Part shown: positions 1-8,772 of the stretch, piece by piece | How the letters are laid out: every line of letters starts with the position of its first letter | Numbering within the stretch: the stretch's first letter is position 1 | DNA from: Lewinella sp. IMCC34191 | GTDB lineage: Bacteria; Bacteroidota; Bacteroidia; Chitinophagales; Saprospiraceae | Length of the DNA stretch: 64,000 nt | NCBI RefSeq assembly: GCF_003390935.1 | Contig: NZ_QNQZ01000001.1 | Span: 1,054,001-1,118,000 of the forward strand | Direction of reading: 5' to 3' | Notes under the pieces: model-generated | What the model saw: only the letters and a program-made list of their open reading frames with translations | Databases searched by the model: none | Told to the model about the DNA's origin: nothing | Translations under genes and position numbers: made by a program

Positions 1-297
1 GCTGAACGCCCAGGCCAGCAGACCGGCACCGAGTGCCAAACCCACAAAGCTGTAAATACTTCGACCCCAGTACTTGGCCGTATTGTCCGCCGAGGCGCTG
101 AGAACCGCGTTGAACAGCGCGAAGAAGAGCATAAAGCTGGCCGCGCACAACCACGGAAACCGGTTGCTAACGCCTACGGTATTGGTGCCGGAGATGATCA
201 AACCGAAAAGGTCGATCACCAGGACCATGACCAGAATGACGCCCGCCTGGAGGACGGGATCGATTCGTTTTTCGAAGATGGACAACTCTGACGCCAT
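1..297 (-). CDS. Membrane protein, C-terminus cut by window edge
   Basis: The frame opens with ATG at 297 and stays open for 99 codons to base 1, so the C-terminal part lies outside the window. I do not recognise a named family. The visible protein has a short hydrophilic N-terminus (MASELSIFEK) followed by about three hydrophobic stretches, near residues 16-36, 48-66 and 80-99, which fit transmembrane helices. It is therefore probably a small integral inner-membrane protein. It lies upstream of nothing on its own strand in the window; glpD is transcribed from the same strand and ends 48 bases before this start. Confidence 0.6.
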   Translation of the reverse strand, partial: MASELSIFEKRIDPVLQAGVILVMVLVIDLFGLIISGTNTVGVSNRFPWLCAASFMLFFALFNAVLSASADNTAKYWGRSIYSFVGLALGAGLLAWAFS

Positions 298-345
298 AGT
301 GCGGTAGTTTATCGCCTAACAGCCCCCGGGATTAATTGTTACCGC

Positions 346-2019
346 TCAGCTAACCTGGACGCCGTCTTCGGTCTTTTCCGGCTCGAAGGTGCTTACCCAT
401 CGAATAGCTTCCCGAACGCGCTCGCGCTCCCGGTCGATATCCTCTTCCGAATAGGAAAATGCTTCGGCAAAGACCTGCAACACGTCTTCCAGTACCGGCT
501 CGATACTGGGCATGTCAAAGTACAATCTACCCGACCGCCGCTCGACCCAGTCGATGGGATAGAGTGCCATTTCATTCCGGATGCACCAGTAGGCCTCGGC
601 GGCGGCCAGACGGGCTACGTCGGTGTTTTCGCTTCTCGCCCGGGCCAATTCGATGATTTGTGGGCTTTGCCTCCCGTAGTTCGATACGAGGTAGGCCGCC
701 CGGTCGGGAGCCAGGCTGGCCTCCGCAAGTTGCTTCGCGATATCTTCTTCGTAGCGGAGCACTTCCTCAAAGCTCTTGAACGGTCCTCCGCTCAGCACGA
801 TCTTGCGCGTCGTATTGTCTCCGATCTCTTCTCCTTCCTCGTGCAGCTGTTTACCAAGTCGGTCGACTACGCGCTCGGCCATCTTCCGGTAGCCGGTTAG
901 CTTGCCCCCCGCGATACTCAGCAGTCCGGATTCGCTTTCGAATATTTCGTCCTTGCGCGACATTTCTCCGGCCGACTTCCCCTCCTCGAAAATCAAAGGT
1001 CGTACCCCGGCCCAACTGCTCTCCACGTCCTCGACGGTCAACTTGACCGTGGGGAATAGCGCATTCGTCGCTTCCAGGAGGTAGTCGACATCTTCCCGGT
1101 AGACGGGGATAGCATTCGGGTCACCTTTATAGGGTGTATCGGTCGTACCGATATAGGTACAGCGTAGCCTGGGAATAGCGAAGAGCATCCTACCGTCCGC
1201 CACGTCGAAGTAACACGCGTGGGCAAGCGGTAGCCGTTCGCGCGAAACCACGATGTGCACCCCTTTACTCAGAAAGAGGCGCTTATTATTCATGCTCTTA
1301 TCGATCTTGCGCAGGTCATCGACCCAGGGCCCGGCACTGCTGATCACGTGCTCACACGTAATCTCAAAATCACGTCCTTCGTAGCGATCGCGGCACTGGA
1401 CCCCCTCGATTTGGCCATCTTCCCCGTACTGAAAGCCGGTAGCCTCGACGTAATTAAGCGCCAGGGCGCCCTTCGCTACCGCCGTCTTGATATTTTCCAC
1501 GGTAAGCCGGGCATCGTCGGTACGGTATTCAGCGTAGAAGCCACCGCCCTTCAAAATGTCATCCCGCAGCAGTGGTTCGATTTCCAGCGTCTCCTCTTTA
1601 GAGAGCATGACGCGTTTATCGTCACCCTCCACGTCGGCCAGGAAGTCGTAGACCCAGAGGGCCATACTTGTCGACAGTTTACCGAGGGATCCACCTTCGA
1701 CCAGTGGTAAAAGCATCTTCTCCGGCCGGACCAAATGCGGCGCGATCTTGTGGACGACCGCGCGTTCCTGCCCGACTTCCCGTACCAGTCCGATTTCCAG
1801 GTTCTTCAGGTAGCGCAAGCCACCGTGGATTAGCTTGGTTGACTTACTACTCGTACCGCTGGCGAAATCGTTTCGCTCGATGAGCGCCACTTTGAGGCCC
1901 CGGCTGGCGGCATCCAGGGCCACTCCGGCTCCCGTAATACCGCCGCCGATGACGACCAGGTCGAACGGCTCATTATCGAGCCGCTGAATCCTATTTATTC
2001 TGTCCTGACTTGCCTGCAT
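346..2019 (-). CDS. glpD: FAD-dependent glycerol-3-phosphate dehydrogenase
   Basis: This enzyme oxidises sn-glycerol 3-phosphate to dihydroxyacetone phosphate and passes electrons to the quinone pool at the inner membrane. The 557-residue length suits the GlpD/GlpO family. The N-terminus carries the FAD dinucleotide-binding motif GGGITG at residues 25-30, followed by the conserved segment SGTSSKSTKLIHGGLRYL near residues 54-71. The C-terminal third matches the DAO C-terminal alpha-helical domain, including the R-x-E-x-A-x-Y-P-I-DW block near residue 495. The gene is monocistronic as far as can be seen. Two copies of TACCTGCG (minus strand, 2044-2051 and 2067-2074) lie upstream; each is one base from the TACCTTCG box used elsewhere here, so one may be its promoter. 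Confidence 0.95.
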   Translation of the reverse strand: MQASQDRINRIQRLDNEPFDLVVIGGGITGAGVALDAASRGLKVALIERNDFASGTSSKSTKLIHGGLRYLKNLEIGLVREVGQERAVVHKIAPHLVRPEKMLLPLVEGGSLGKLSTSMALWVYDFLADVEGDDKRVMLSKEETLEIEPLLRDDILKGGGFYAEYRTDDARLTVENIKTAVAKGALALNYVEATGFQYGEDGQIEGVQCRDRYEGRDFEITCEHVISSAGPWVDDLRKIDKSMNNKRLFLSKGVHIVVSRERLPLAHACYFDVADGRMLFAIPRLRCTYIGTTDTPYKGDPNAIPVYREDVDYLLEATNALFPTVKLTVEDVESSWAGVRPLIFEEGKSAGEMSRKDEIFESESGLLSIAGGKLTGYRKMAERVVDRLGKQLHEEGEEIGDNTTRKIVLSGGPFKSFEEVLRYEEDIAKQLAEASLAPDRAAYLVSNYGRQSPQIIELARARSENTDVARLAAAEAYWCIRNEMALYPIDWVERRSGRLYFDMPSIEPVLEDVLQVFAEAFSYSEEDIDRERERVREAIRWVSTFEPEKTEDGVQVS

Positions 2020-2091
2020 GCGTAAGAGTTGATGGCGCCGGAGCGCAGGTATAATGCAACTTACAACGCAGGTAGGCGGGATAGGTTACCC

Positions 2092-3138
2092 TCAGGCATT
2101 TTCAGGGCGCAGCTTCCGCACGGTACGGCCGGCCTGCCACATCTCACTTTCGCTTAGCTCCTTGAGCTCGACTTCCAGCTTTTCGCGGTAGTCGGACTGA
2201 CTGTTCGAGTCAATACTGCGCTGGGCTTCCTCGCCACTGGCAACGCTCTGGTAGAGATCTTCGAAGACGGGCTTGACCGCATCGCGGAATTTGTCTTTCC
2301 AGTCGAGGGCACCGCGCTGGGCCGTAGTGGAGCAGTTCGCGTACATCCAGTCCATACCGTTCTCGGCAACTAGGGGCATCAAACTCTGGGTCAGTTCTTC
2401 AACTGTTTCGTTGAAGGCTTCCGAGGGGCTGTGGCCGTTAGCGCGCAGCACGTCGTACTGAGCTTCGAAGATACCCTGAATGGCCCCCATCAGGGTACCC
2501 CGCTCACCGGTGAGGTCACTGTATACTTCCCGCTTGAAATCGGTTTCGAAGAGGTATCCGCTACCCACGCCAATACCCAGGGCGACGACCCGTTCGAAGG
2601 CGCGACCGGTGGCATCCTGGTCGATGGCGAAGCTGGAATTCAGGCCACGGCCTTCCAGGAATAGCCGACGCAGGCTGGTCCCCGATCCCTTCGGGGCTAC
2701 CAGGATCACGTCAATACCTTCCGGCGCGATGATCTTGGTCCGGTCATTGTAGGTGATGCCGAAACCGTGGCTGAAGTACAATGCCTTTCCCTCGGTTAAG
2801 TACGGCTTGATCCGGGGCCAGACTTCAATCTGGGCGGCATCCGACAGCAGATACTGAATGATGGTGCCGCGCTCGGCTGCCTCCTCGATCGGAAACAGGG
2901 TCTCGCCGGGTACCCAACCGTCCTTGACGGCTTTGTCCCAGGAAGCACCTCCCTTGCGCTGACCGACGATAACATTAAAACCATTATCGCGTAGGTTCAG
3001 ACTCTGGCCGGGGCCCTGAACACCGTAGCCGATCACGGCGATGGTTTCGTCTTTCAGTACCTCACGGGCTTTTTCTAGGGGAAATTCTTCTCGGGTGACG
3101 ACCTTTTCTTCCGTGCCGCCAAAGTTCAGCATTGCCAT
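2092..3138 (-). CDS. ilvC: Ketol-acid reductoisomerase
   Basis: IlvC converts 2-acetolactate or 2-aceto-2-hydroxybutyrate to the dihydroxy acids of valine, leucine and isoleucine biosynthesis, using NAD(P)H and Mg2+ in the cytoplasm. The Rossmann motif GYGVQG is at residues 37-42. The knotted C-terminal domain carries the metal-binding acidic residues around DLTGERGTLMGA and in ETVEELTQSL. The frame is open further upstream, but the family's N-terminus starts at MAMLNFGG, so ATG at 3138 is chosen over the longer frame to 3192; ATG at 3132 is an alternative. At 348 residues it is a short, class I-like form. No other ilv gene is adjacent, which is unusual since ilvC is often in an ilv operon. 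Confidence 0.95.
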   Translation of the reverse strand: MAMLNFGGTEEKVVTREEFPLEKAREVLKDETIAVIGYGVQGPGQSLNLRDNGFNVIVGQRKGGASWDKAVKDGWVPGETLFPIEEAAERGTIIQYLLSDAAQIEVWPRIKPYLTEGKALYFSHGFGITYNDRTKIIAPEGIDVILVAPKGSGTSLRRLFLEGRGLNSSFAIDQDATGRAFERVVALGIGVGSGYLFETDFKREVYSDLTGERGTLMGAIQGIFEAQYDVLRANGHSPSEAFNETVEELTQSLMPLVAENGMDWMYANCSTTAQRGALDWKDKFRDAVKPVFEDLYQSVASGEEAQRSIDSNSQSDYREKLEVELKELSESEMWQAGRTVRKLRPENA

Positions 3139-3240
3139 AAACTGGATATTTGTGTTCGGGCAAAGAAACAAAAGCCACGGGGAAGGGCTCAATTAAACTA
3201 CCCATCTTTTACGACGGCTAATCGGGAAGCCCCCAATGCT

Positions 3241-5280
3241 TTAAGTAGTGGCAGTCTCCGGCTTCGCCTCTACGCAAACCTGCCGGATGACCACGTCCGA
3301 GAATCGCTTATTCCCTAGCAGGTAGTACTGTAGGGCTATGCTATCAGATACCCTTCCGGCGTCGGTACGCGGTGGCCCCACCCTCCCGAACTCAATCTCT
3401 TTATTTCTTCGCTCCCGGCGGTATACCCACAATGGCAACTGTAAATAGAAAGACCAGTGGGCCCGTAAAATGGAAAGGATGTGTCCCAGCTTCCCCTGCA
3501 CCAGGAACAGCAGCGCCGCAGCGCCATCCAGTAGCAGCCGAACGGGTAACCACCAGATCAGGCGGGTAGCTTCCTCGTTCTTGAAGCTGGTAATCAGGGT
3601 ATTGCGAAAATTGAGAAAGGCCTTCCGGGGAGTATCATAGGCCAGCGTGCCTCCGCCGACGTGGTAGACGGTCGACTCCGGCTCGGCAAGTATCTTATAC
3701 CCTGCCCGTTTCATCCGCCAGCAAAGGTCAATTTCCTCCGCGTGCGCGAAATACTCCGGCTCAAAACCCTCCATCGTATGAAAGGTACTGGCCCGGACGA
3801 AGAAGGCAGCTCCGGTCGCCCAGAAAATTTCCTTGCAGCAATCGTACTGCCCCTCGTCACGCTCCGTATGGGCGAAAACGCGTCCTCTACAGAAGGGGTA
3901 TCCCAAAAAATCGAGATAGCCCCCGCTGGCCCCCGCGTATTCGAAACACTCGGGTTGGTGTTCGGACAGTACCTTCGGCTGAACGGCACCCACCAGGGGA
4001 TCCTCAAAGTGGGCCAGGATGCTTTCCATCCATTGCGGGGTGACGCGAACGTCGGAGTTCAGGAGCACGTACACTTCCGCCTTGACTCGCTGTAGGGCAC
4101 GGTTATAGCCATCGGCGTAGCCGTAATTCTCGGCCAACTCGATGACTTCGACGTCCGGATGGTGCTGCCGCAGGTAGGTGACGGAATCATCCGAACTTTT
4201 ATTGTCGGCAACGACGACGTGCGCGTTCGGTGCCAGACACTCCTCTACGCGACCGAGGTATTTCCGGAGGTAATCCACTCCGTTATAATTCAGGATGACG
4301 ACCGCCGTTTTCGGGTGGTAGTTATCTCCGGTTGACCCGACATCGGCATGCGTATCCAGGACCTGCCGGGCCGTCTCTTCGTCCTTCCGTAATTGTTCCT
4401 GCAGCGAACGTAGATCCTCCAGTTTACGATCGCCCCGCAGGAATTCATGGAAATAAACGGTGATCGACTGATCGTAAAGGTCCCCATCAAAGTCGAACAG
4501 ATGAAGTTCGATGATCGTGCCCCGGCCGTCTTCAACTACCGGGCGGTCGCCTATGTACAACATCCCCCGTCGCATGCTTCCCCCGACCCGCGCCGTCACG
4601 GCGTATATACCATGCGCGGGAATAAGCTTGAGGGCTTCGTCGGGTTGCAGATTCGCGGTGGGATAGTCAATCGTCCTTCCCAACTGATTGCCGTGGATTA
4701 CCGTACCCGTAATCTCGTAGGGGCGGCCCATCAGTTCCGCGGCGTCGCCGACCCGCCCTTCCAACAGCGACTCGCGGATCTTGGTCGAGCTTACCGTAAT
4801 CGCGTTTACTTCCTGGGCGGCGATCTCCACGACCTCGTACCCGTACTGGTTGCCGAAGTACCGCAAATATTCCACATCTCCCGACCGGTCCTTTCCGAAC
4901 TGGTGATCATAACCGATTACGATTCGCTCCGGACGGAAATAGCGGACCAGGAAGTTTTCGATGTATTCCGAAGGCGATTGCTGACTGAATTCCCGATCGA
5001 ACGGTACCACAACCAGGTGATCGATTCCCTGCTCGGCGCAGAATCGTTCTTTTTCCTCCGTGGTCGACAGTAAACGCAGGCTGTCATCTTCGGGCCGCAA
5101 CACGGTACGCGGGTGCGGATAAAAGGTAATCACGACACTTTCCCCCTGCCGGCGTTCCGCCATGCGACGAATACGCTTCAGAAGCTGCTGGTGACCACGG
5201 TGTACGCCATCGAAACTTCCGATGGTGATGACGGCTCTACGGAATCGGGGCAGGTCGGCAAGGTGGTAATGGACTTCCAT
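3241..5280 (-). CDS. ribF: RibF flavokinase/FAD synthetase fused to GT2 glycosyltransferase
   Basis: One open frame of 679 residues joins two usually separate proteins. Residues 1-309 are a complete RibF: the nucleotidyltransferase motif GSFDGVHRGH is at 21-30, the SSTKIRE motif at 164-170, and the riboflavin kinase domain with GNQLGRTIDYPTANL at 197-211. This half makes FMN and then FAD from riboflavin. After a roughly 15-residue linker, residues 324-600 are a family 2 glycosyltransferase of the WbbL/rhamnosyltransferase type, with VVILNYNG at 327-334, the nucleotide-sugar N-S-D site at 408-410, and a hydrophobic C-terminal segment that may touch the membrane. No methionine lies in the linker. 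Either the fusion is real or a stop codon has been lost. A TACCTTTG box ends five bases before the ATG. Confidence 0.9.
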   Translation of the reverse strand: MEVHYHLADLPRFRRAVITIGSFDGVHRGHQQLLKRIRRMAERRQGESVVITFYPHPRTVLRPEDDSLRLLSTTEEKERFCAEQGIDHLVVVPFDREFSQQSPSEYIENFLVRYFRPERIVIGYDHQFGKDRSGDVEYLRYFGNQYGYEVVEIAAQEVNAITVSSTKIRESLLEGRVGDAAELMGRPYEITGTVIHGNQLGRTIDYPTANLQPDEALKLIPAHGIYAVTARVGGSMRRGMLYIGDRPVVEDGRGTIIELHLFDFDGDLYDQSITVYFHEFLRGDRKLEDLRSLQEQLRKDEETARQVLDTHADVGSTGDNYHPKTAVVILNYNGVDYLRKYLGRVEECLAPNAHVVVADNKSSDDSVTYLRQHHPDVEVIELAENYGYADGYNRALQRVKAEVYVLLNSDVRVTPQWMESILAHFEDPLVGAVQPKVLSEHQPECFEYAGASGGYLDFLGYPFCRGRVFAHTERDEGQYDCCKEIFWATGAAFFVRASTFHTMEGFEPEYFAHAEEIDLCWRMKRAGYKILAEPESTVYHVGGGTLAYDTPRKAFLNFRNTLITSFKNEEATRLIWWLPVRLLLDGAAALLFLVQGKLGHILSILRAHWSFYLQLPLWVYRRERRNKEIEFGRVGPPRTDAGRVSDSIALQYYLLGNKRFSDVVIRQVCVEAKPETATT

Positions 5281-5285
5281 TGCCC

Positions 5286-5293
5286 CAAAGGTA
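5286..5293 (-). promoter_or_regulatory. -7 promoter box TACCTTTG for ribF-GT2
   Basis: The minus strand reads TACCTTTG, matching the Bacteroidota -7 element TAnnTTTG. Only five bases (GGGCA) separate it from the ATG at 5280, predicting a leaderless or nearly leaderless mRNA. A clear -33 TTTG is not visible. Confidence 0.5.
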
Positions 5294-5313
5294 GCACGAC
5301 CGGCATTAAGAAC

Positions 5314-6627
5314 TTATACCTGGGGCTTCCAGCCGTCAGCGTATTCGCGTTCCCAAAGCTCCATGGCGGCCTGACTGTCCTGCGGCTTGCCCGTTTCCTG
5401 ATCGATATGCAAAACCTCCCCGGTGCGCTGCGCCATGTTGCCCAGGTGGCACATCAGCACGCTCGGCCGGGCGTTGGTGATATCGGAATTCAGCTCTTCG
5501 CCGCTGTTCACCCCACGGATAAAGTTGGCGATATGCATCACGTCCAGATTACCTCCACCCCGCGTATCCATGCTGATGGTATCCCCGGTTTCCTGTTCGT
5601 GGCGGATCTCATTCCCCCTGATGTCATAAACCACGTAACCGCCGCGATCCATGATTACCGATCCCTCCGTACCGTATACGATGGCCCCGCGGCCACGGTC
5701 GTATAGAGGCATGCCATTGCAGCTGCGACCGTCCCAGTGAATCTGCTTGTTATCGGCAAACTCAAAACTCGCGAGTTGGGTATCGTAGGCCTCCCATGCA
5801 TCGTCGAAGTGGTACCGACCGCCGCTGCTGGTCACCTGGCTGGGGTATTCCACCTGCAGCGCCCAGCGGCACATATCAACTTCGTGAGTGCCGTTGTTCA
5901 GCAGTTCGCCGGTGCCGTACTTCCAGAACCAATGCCAGTTGTAGTGCACGAGCAGGTTATCGAATTCCTGGCGGGGAGCCGGCCCCTGCCACAATTCCCA
6001 GTCCAGCCATTCGGGCACGGCGGTGAACTCGTGTTCCCCGATCGGTCCCCGCTGGTTCGCATACCAGGCCTTGGCGGCGTATGCCTTGCCGATCAGGCCG
6101 TCGTGGATCTCATTGATGATCCGGTTTAAGGAGACGCTGCTCCGGGTCTGGTTACCCATTTGCACTTTTAATCCGGTCTTGGCCTGTTTGGCCAGCAGCA
6201 TTTCTCCCTCGGCGGGGTTCTGGCTGCAGGGCTTTTCCACGTAGACGTGCTTGCCCGCTTCGAGCGCCATAATGGCCATGGGGGCGTGCCAGTGATCCGG
6301 TGTGGCGATCACTACGGCTTGAATGTCGGGGTCGTCAAGGAACCGGCGGAAGTCTTGCCCACCGGTCGGCTTCTCACCCGTGACGTCCATTACGGACTTC
6401 TGGCCTTTCTCCATGGCCCGGGTATCGGTGTCGCCGATTCCGACAACCTTGCAATTTTTTGCCCCGGCAAAGGTGTGTGCCAGGTAATTGCCTCGGCTAT
6501 TGGTACCGAATACCGCGACGTTAACCTGGTCGTTCGCCCCGAGCACGTTGCCGAAAGCCGGCATACCCATGGTTAGACCTGCGCCCGCCAGCGCGGATTT
6601 TTTAATAAAGGATCTGCGGTTTGTCAT
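5314..6627 (-). CDS. Gfo/Idh/MocA family oxidoreductase, exported
   Basis: A 437-residue NAD(P)-dependent sugar or polyol dehydrogenase of the Gfo/Idh/MocA family. It starts with a twin-arginine-like signal (RRSFIKKSALAGAGLTMG), then an N-terminal Rossmann domain beginning VNVAVFGTNSRGNYL, the EKP motif (VYVEKPCSQNP), and the C-terminal alpha/beta sheet domain. Members with a Tat signal act in the periplasm with a tightly bound cofactor. It lies 12 bases downstream of the double DUF1080 gene on the same strand. DUF1080 proteins are known to include 3-keto-disaccharide hydrolases, so the pair plausibly oxidises a glycoside and then cleaves the keto-glycoside. The substrate cannot be read from sequence. 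Confidence 0.9.
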   Translation of the reverse strand: MTNRRSFIKKSALAGAGLTMGMPAFGNVLGANDQVNVAVFGTNSRGNYLAHTFAGAKNCKVVGIGDTDTRAMEKGQKSVMDVTGEKPTGGQDFRRFLDDPDIQAVVIATPDHWHAPMAIMALEAGKHVYVEKPCSQNPAEGEMLLAKQAKTGLKVQMGNQTRSSVSLNRIINEIHDGLIGKAYAAKAWYANQRGPIGEHEFTAVPEWLDWELWQGPAPRQEFDNLLVHYNWHWFWKYGTGELLNNGTHEVDMCRWALQVEYPSQVTSSGGRYHFDDAWEAYDTQLASFEFADNKQIHWDGRSCNGMPLYDRGRGAIVYGTEGSVIMDRGGYVVYDIRGNEIRHEQETGDTISMDTRGGGNLDVMHIANFIRGVNSGEELNSDITNARPSVLMCHLGNMAQRTGEVLHIDQETGKPQDSQAAMELWEREYADGWKPQV

Positions 6628-6639
6628 GATCGGCTTGCT

Positions 6640-8004
6640 TTAAAGTTCACGGATTTTAATCGTACGGAAGGCCACGGCATTGCCATGATCCTGTAGCAGG
6701 ATGGGGCCCTGCGGCCAGCGACCGAAGTTCTCCCAGTCTTGGTACTTACTGTAATTGACGAGTGCTTTGAACATCTGGCTGAAGCGATCGTATTCGACGA
6801 CTTTGTATCCGTTGAGCCAGTGCTCCACCTTTCCGTCCTTCACTTTGATGCGCCCGCGGTTCCAGTCGCCAATGGAATAATCCTTGCGGCGCTCGACATC
6901 TACCGGATTAGCCGGTATAAGATCGTACAGGGATGCCATCGTGCGGTTGCCCATCACGCCGGCCTTGGCGTCGGGATGACGCTCGTCATCCAGGATCTGA
7001 TACTCTAACCCGATTGCGGATCCCTGTCCCTTATTCAAGTCCGGGTCCACGAAATACTTCACGCCGGAGTTGGCGCCCTCGCTAGGCTTGAACTCGAAGA
7101 CGAGTTCGAAGTCACTGAACTGATCGGTGGTCACGATATCTCCCCCGTTGTTCGACTCCCCACCGTTTCCAGCCAGCACCCGGAGCTCGCCGTCTACGAC
7201 TTCCCAGCCCGACTGCGGAAAGGCATCCAGCTTGGCACCGCGCCATCCGTCGGTCGACTTCCCGTCAAAGAGCAAGCGCCATCCCTGTCGCTTTTCCCGA
7301 TCGGTTAACTGATTGACCAGTAAGTTCTCCTCCGGGGCAAGCACGGCCTGCATGCGGTCGGCCTCGGTGGCCTTGTCCTTGATGCGGATGTTGCGCCACA
7401 TGACGGTCTTACCGGCCATGTCCGGCATGTACACGGAATGAACCTGCAGGCAGATCATTCCGGAGGCATCGACACTGTCGATCAGATTAGCCACCGATTG
7501 ATCGTTTAGGAAGGTCCGCAATTCATCGCCGATAAATTCGACCCGTAATTTGTTCCACTCCCCGTGGCGGTAGGCCGTACGGGCCGGGTCGTTGTAGTGG
7601 ACCGGATAGATCCAACCCCGCCGGGCCTCATCGTATATGCCCGCGGTATATCCGCGCGGGCTTGGATCGATCTCCACCTGGTAGCCGTACACGCGTCGGA
7701 TGTCATCCTGCTGTCGCCACTGCCCGCGGACCATGACCCCGCTGTTGAGCGGTGCCTCATCGAAGAATTCCAACTCCAGGATGAAGTCGTCATAAGGTTT
7801 GTCCGTACACAGAAAGGTATTCGGGGTATTCGTTATAGCAACACCCTTGATGGTGTCCCCGATTAGTTCGTATGGAGCCTCGCCCCCGTAACTTTCCCAG
7901 TTGCTGAGATCGCTTCCGTTGGTCAGCGATGTGAATCCATCTTGGGCCACCAGGGGCGAGAATATGGCCATGATGGCCAAACTAAAAAACGACTTTAAGC
8001 GCAT
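6640..8004 (-). CDS. Secreted double DUF1080 (3-keto-disaccharide hydrolase-like) protein
   Basis: The protein has two DUF1080 domains in tandem, a concanavalin-like jelly-roll fold whose characterised members hydrolyse 3-keto-glycosides. Domain 1 begins with DGFTSLTNGSDLSNWESYGG and domain 2 with GWRLLFDGKSTDGWRGAK, both carrying the LF(D/N)G-x-D/S-L/T-x-W start typical of the family. The frame is open to 8061, but ATG at 8004 gives a clean signal peptide (MRLKSFFSLAIMAIFSPLVAQ) and is chosen. Domain 2 has the usual SGVKY and GxEYQILDDE blocks. It is co-directional with the Gfo/Idh gene 12 bases downstream, so the two form a likely operon. Two domains in one chain suggest either two substrates or a carbohydrate-binding copy. 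Confidence 0.88.
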   Translation of the reverse strand: MRLKSFFSLAIMAIFSPLVAQDGFTSLTNGSDLSNWESYGGEAPYELIGDTIKGVAITNTPNTFLCTDKPYDDFILELEFFDEAPLNSGVMVRGQWRQQDDIRRVYGYQVEIDPSPRGYTAGIYDEARRGWIYPVHYNDPARTAYRHGEWNKLRVEFIGDELRTFLNDQSVANLIDSVDASGMICLQVHSVYMPDMAGKTVMWRNIRIKDKATEADRMQAVLAPEENLLVNQLTDREKRQGWRLLFDGKSTDGWRGAKLDAFPQSGWEVVDGELRVLAGNGGESNNGGDIVTTDQFSDFELVFEFKPSEGANSGVKYFVDPDLNKGQGSAIGLEYQILDDERHPDAKAGVMGNRTMASLYDLIPANPVDVERRKDYSIGDWNRGRIKVKDGKVEHWLNGYKVVEYDRFSQMFKALVNYSKYQDWENFGRWPQGPILLQDHGNAVAFRTIKIREL

Positions 8005-8155
8005 ATATAAAGCTTGTGTATGATCGATGTGCCCGGGAATGTACGGCTTTTCAGGTTTCAAGTGAACTTAAACTCGTTGAACCCCGGGGCGGACGCATAC
8101 CTTTCCTTCCAATTCAAGCGGGTTATCCGTTTACTTGCCCTCTAAATTTTTTTGA

Positions 8156-8761
8156 ATGACCGCCTACCTTCCTATCCTGCTTGCTTTTCTCCTCTCGACG
8201 GTCACCAACGCCCAGACGACAGACGGATTTCACATGCAAACCGAGGAAGACGACGTACAGGTTTTTGTCCGCGAAGAGGCCAATGACGATATGTCCGTTC
8301 GGGTCGTCACCATCGCCACCACTAACGTAGCCCGGGTGAAGGCAACCCTGGACGATGCGGAAAGCTACGATGAGTGGGTCCACCGCTGTGATGGGGCTTA
8401 CGTGGTGGAAGGTGGCTTACCCGACAATTACATCTACGTATCCGGTATCGATATGCCCTTCCCCTTCCGCGACAAGGAGGTCGTCGCCCGTATCAATCAG
8501 TGGGTCGATGAGGCCGGCGTACTAACCCGTACCATCACGGCTACACCGGAAGCCATTCCGGCCTCCAATCGAGATCGCCTGACCACCTACTTCGGTGAGT
8601 GGGTCGTTACACCCTTGAAAAACGGCACGATCCGGTTGCAGTGCACCGTACGCACCGACGCCGGTTCCGGACTTCCCGGTTGGCTACGCCGCGAGATTCT
8701 GACGGGCGGACCGGCAGAAACCGTAGCGAATCTCCGCCGCCGCCTGGAAGCTGCCAAATAA
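8156..8761 (+). CDS. Secreted START/SRPBCC domain protein
   Basis: A 201-residue protein with an N-terminal signal peptide (cleavage after about ...TVTNAQ, residue 20) followed by a START-like (SRPBCC superfamily) lipid-binding domain. Typical features are the helix-grip start DVQVFVREEANDDMSVRV, the YDEWVHRC segment, and the central IYVSGIDMPFPFRDKEVVARI block found in bacterial START proteins. It probably binds a hydrophobic ligand in the periplasm; the ligand is unknown. It is divergent from the DUF1080 gene, with 151 bases between them, and convergent with pabC, whose stop lies 11 bases beyond its own. Confidence 0.82.
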   Translation: MTAYLPILLAFLLSTVTNAQTTDGFHMQTEEDDVQVFVREEANDDMSVRVVTIATTNVARVKATLDDAESYDEWVHRCDGAYVVEGGLPDNYIYVSGIDMPFPFRDKEVVARINQWVDEAGVLTRTITATPEAIPASNRDRLTTYFGEWVVTPLKNGTIRLQCTVRTDAGSGLPGWLRREILTGGPAETVANLRRRLEAAK

Positions 8762-8772
8762 AGAGTAGGACG

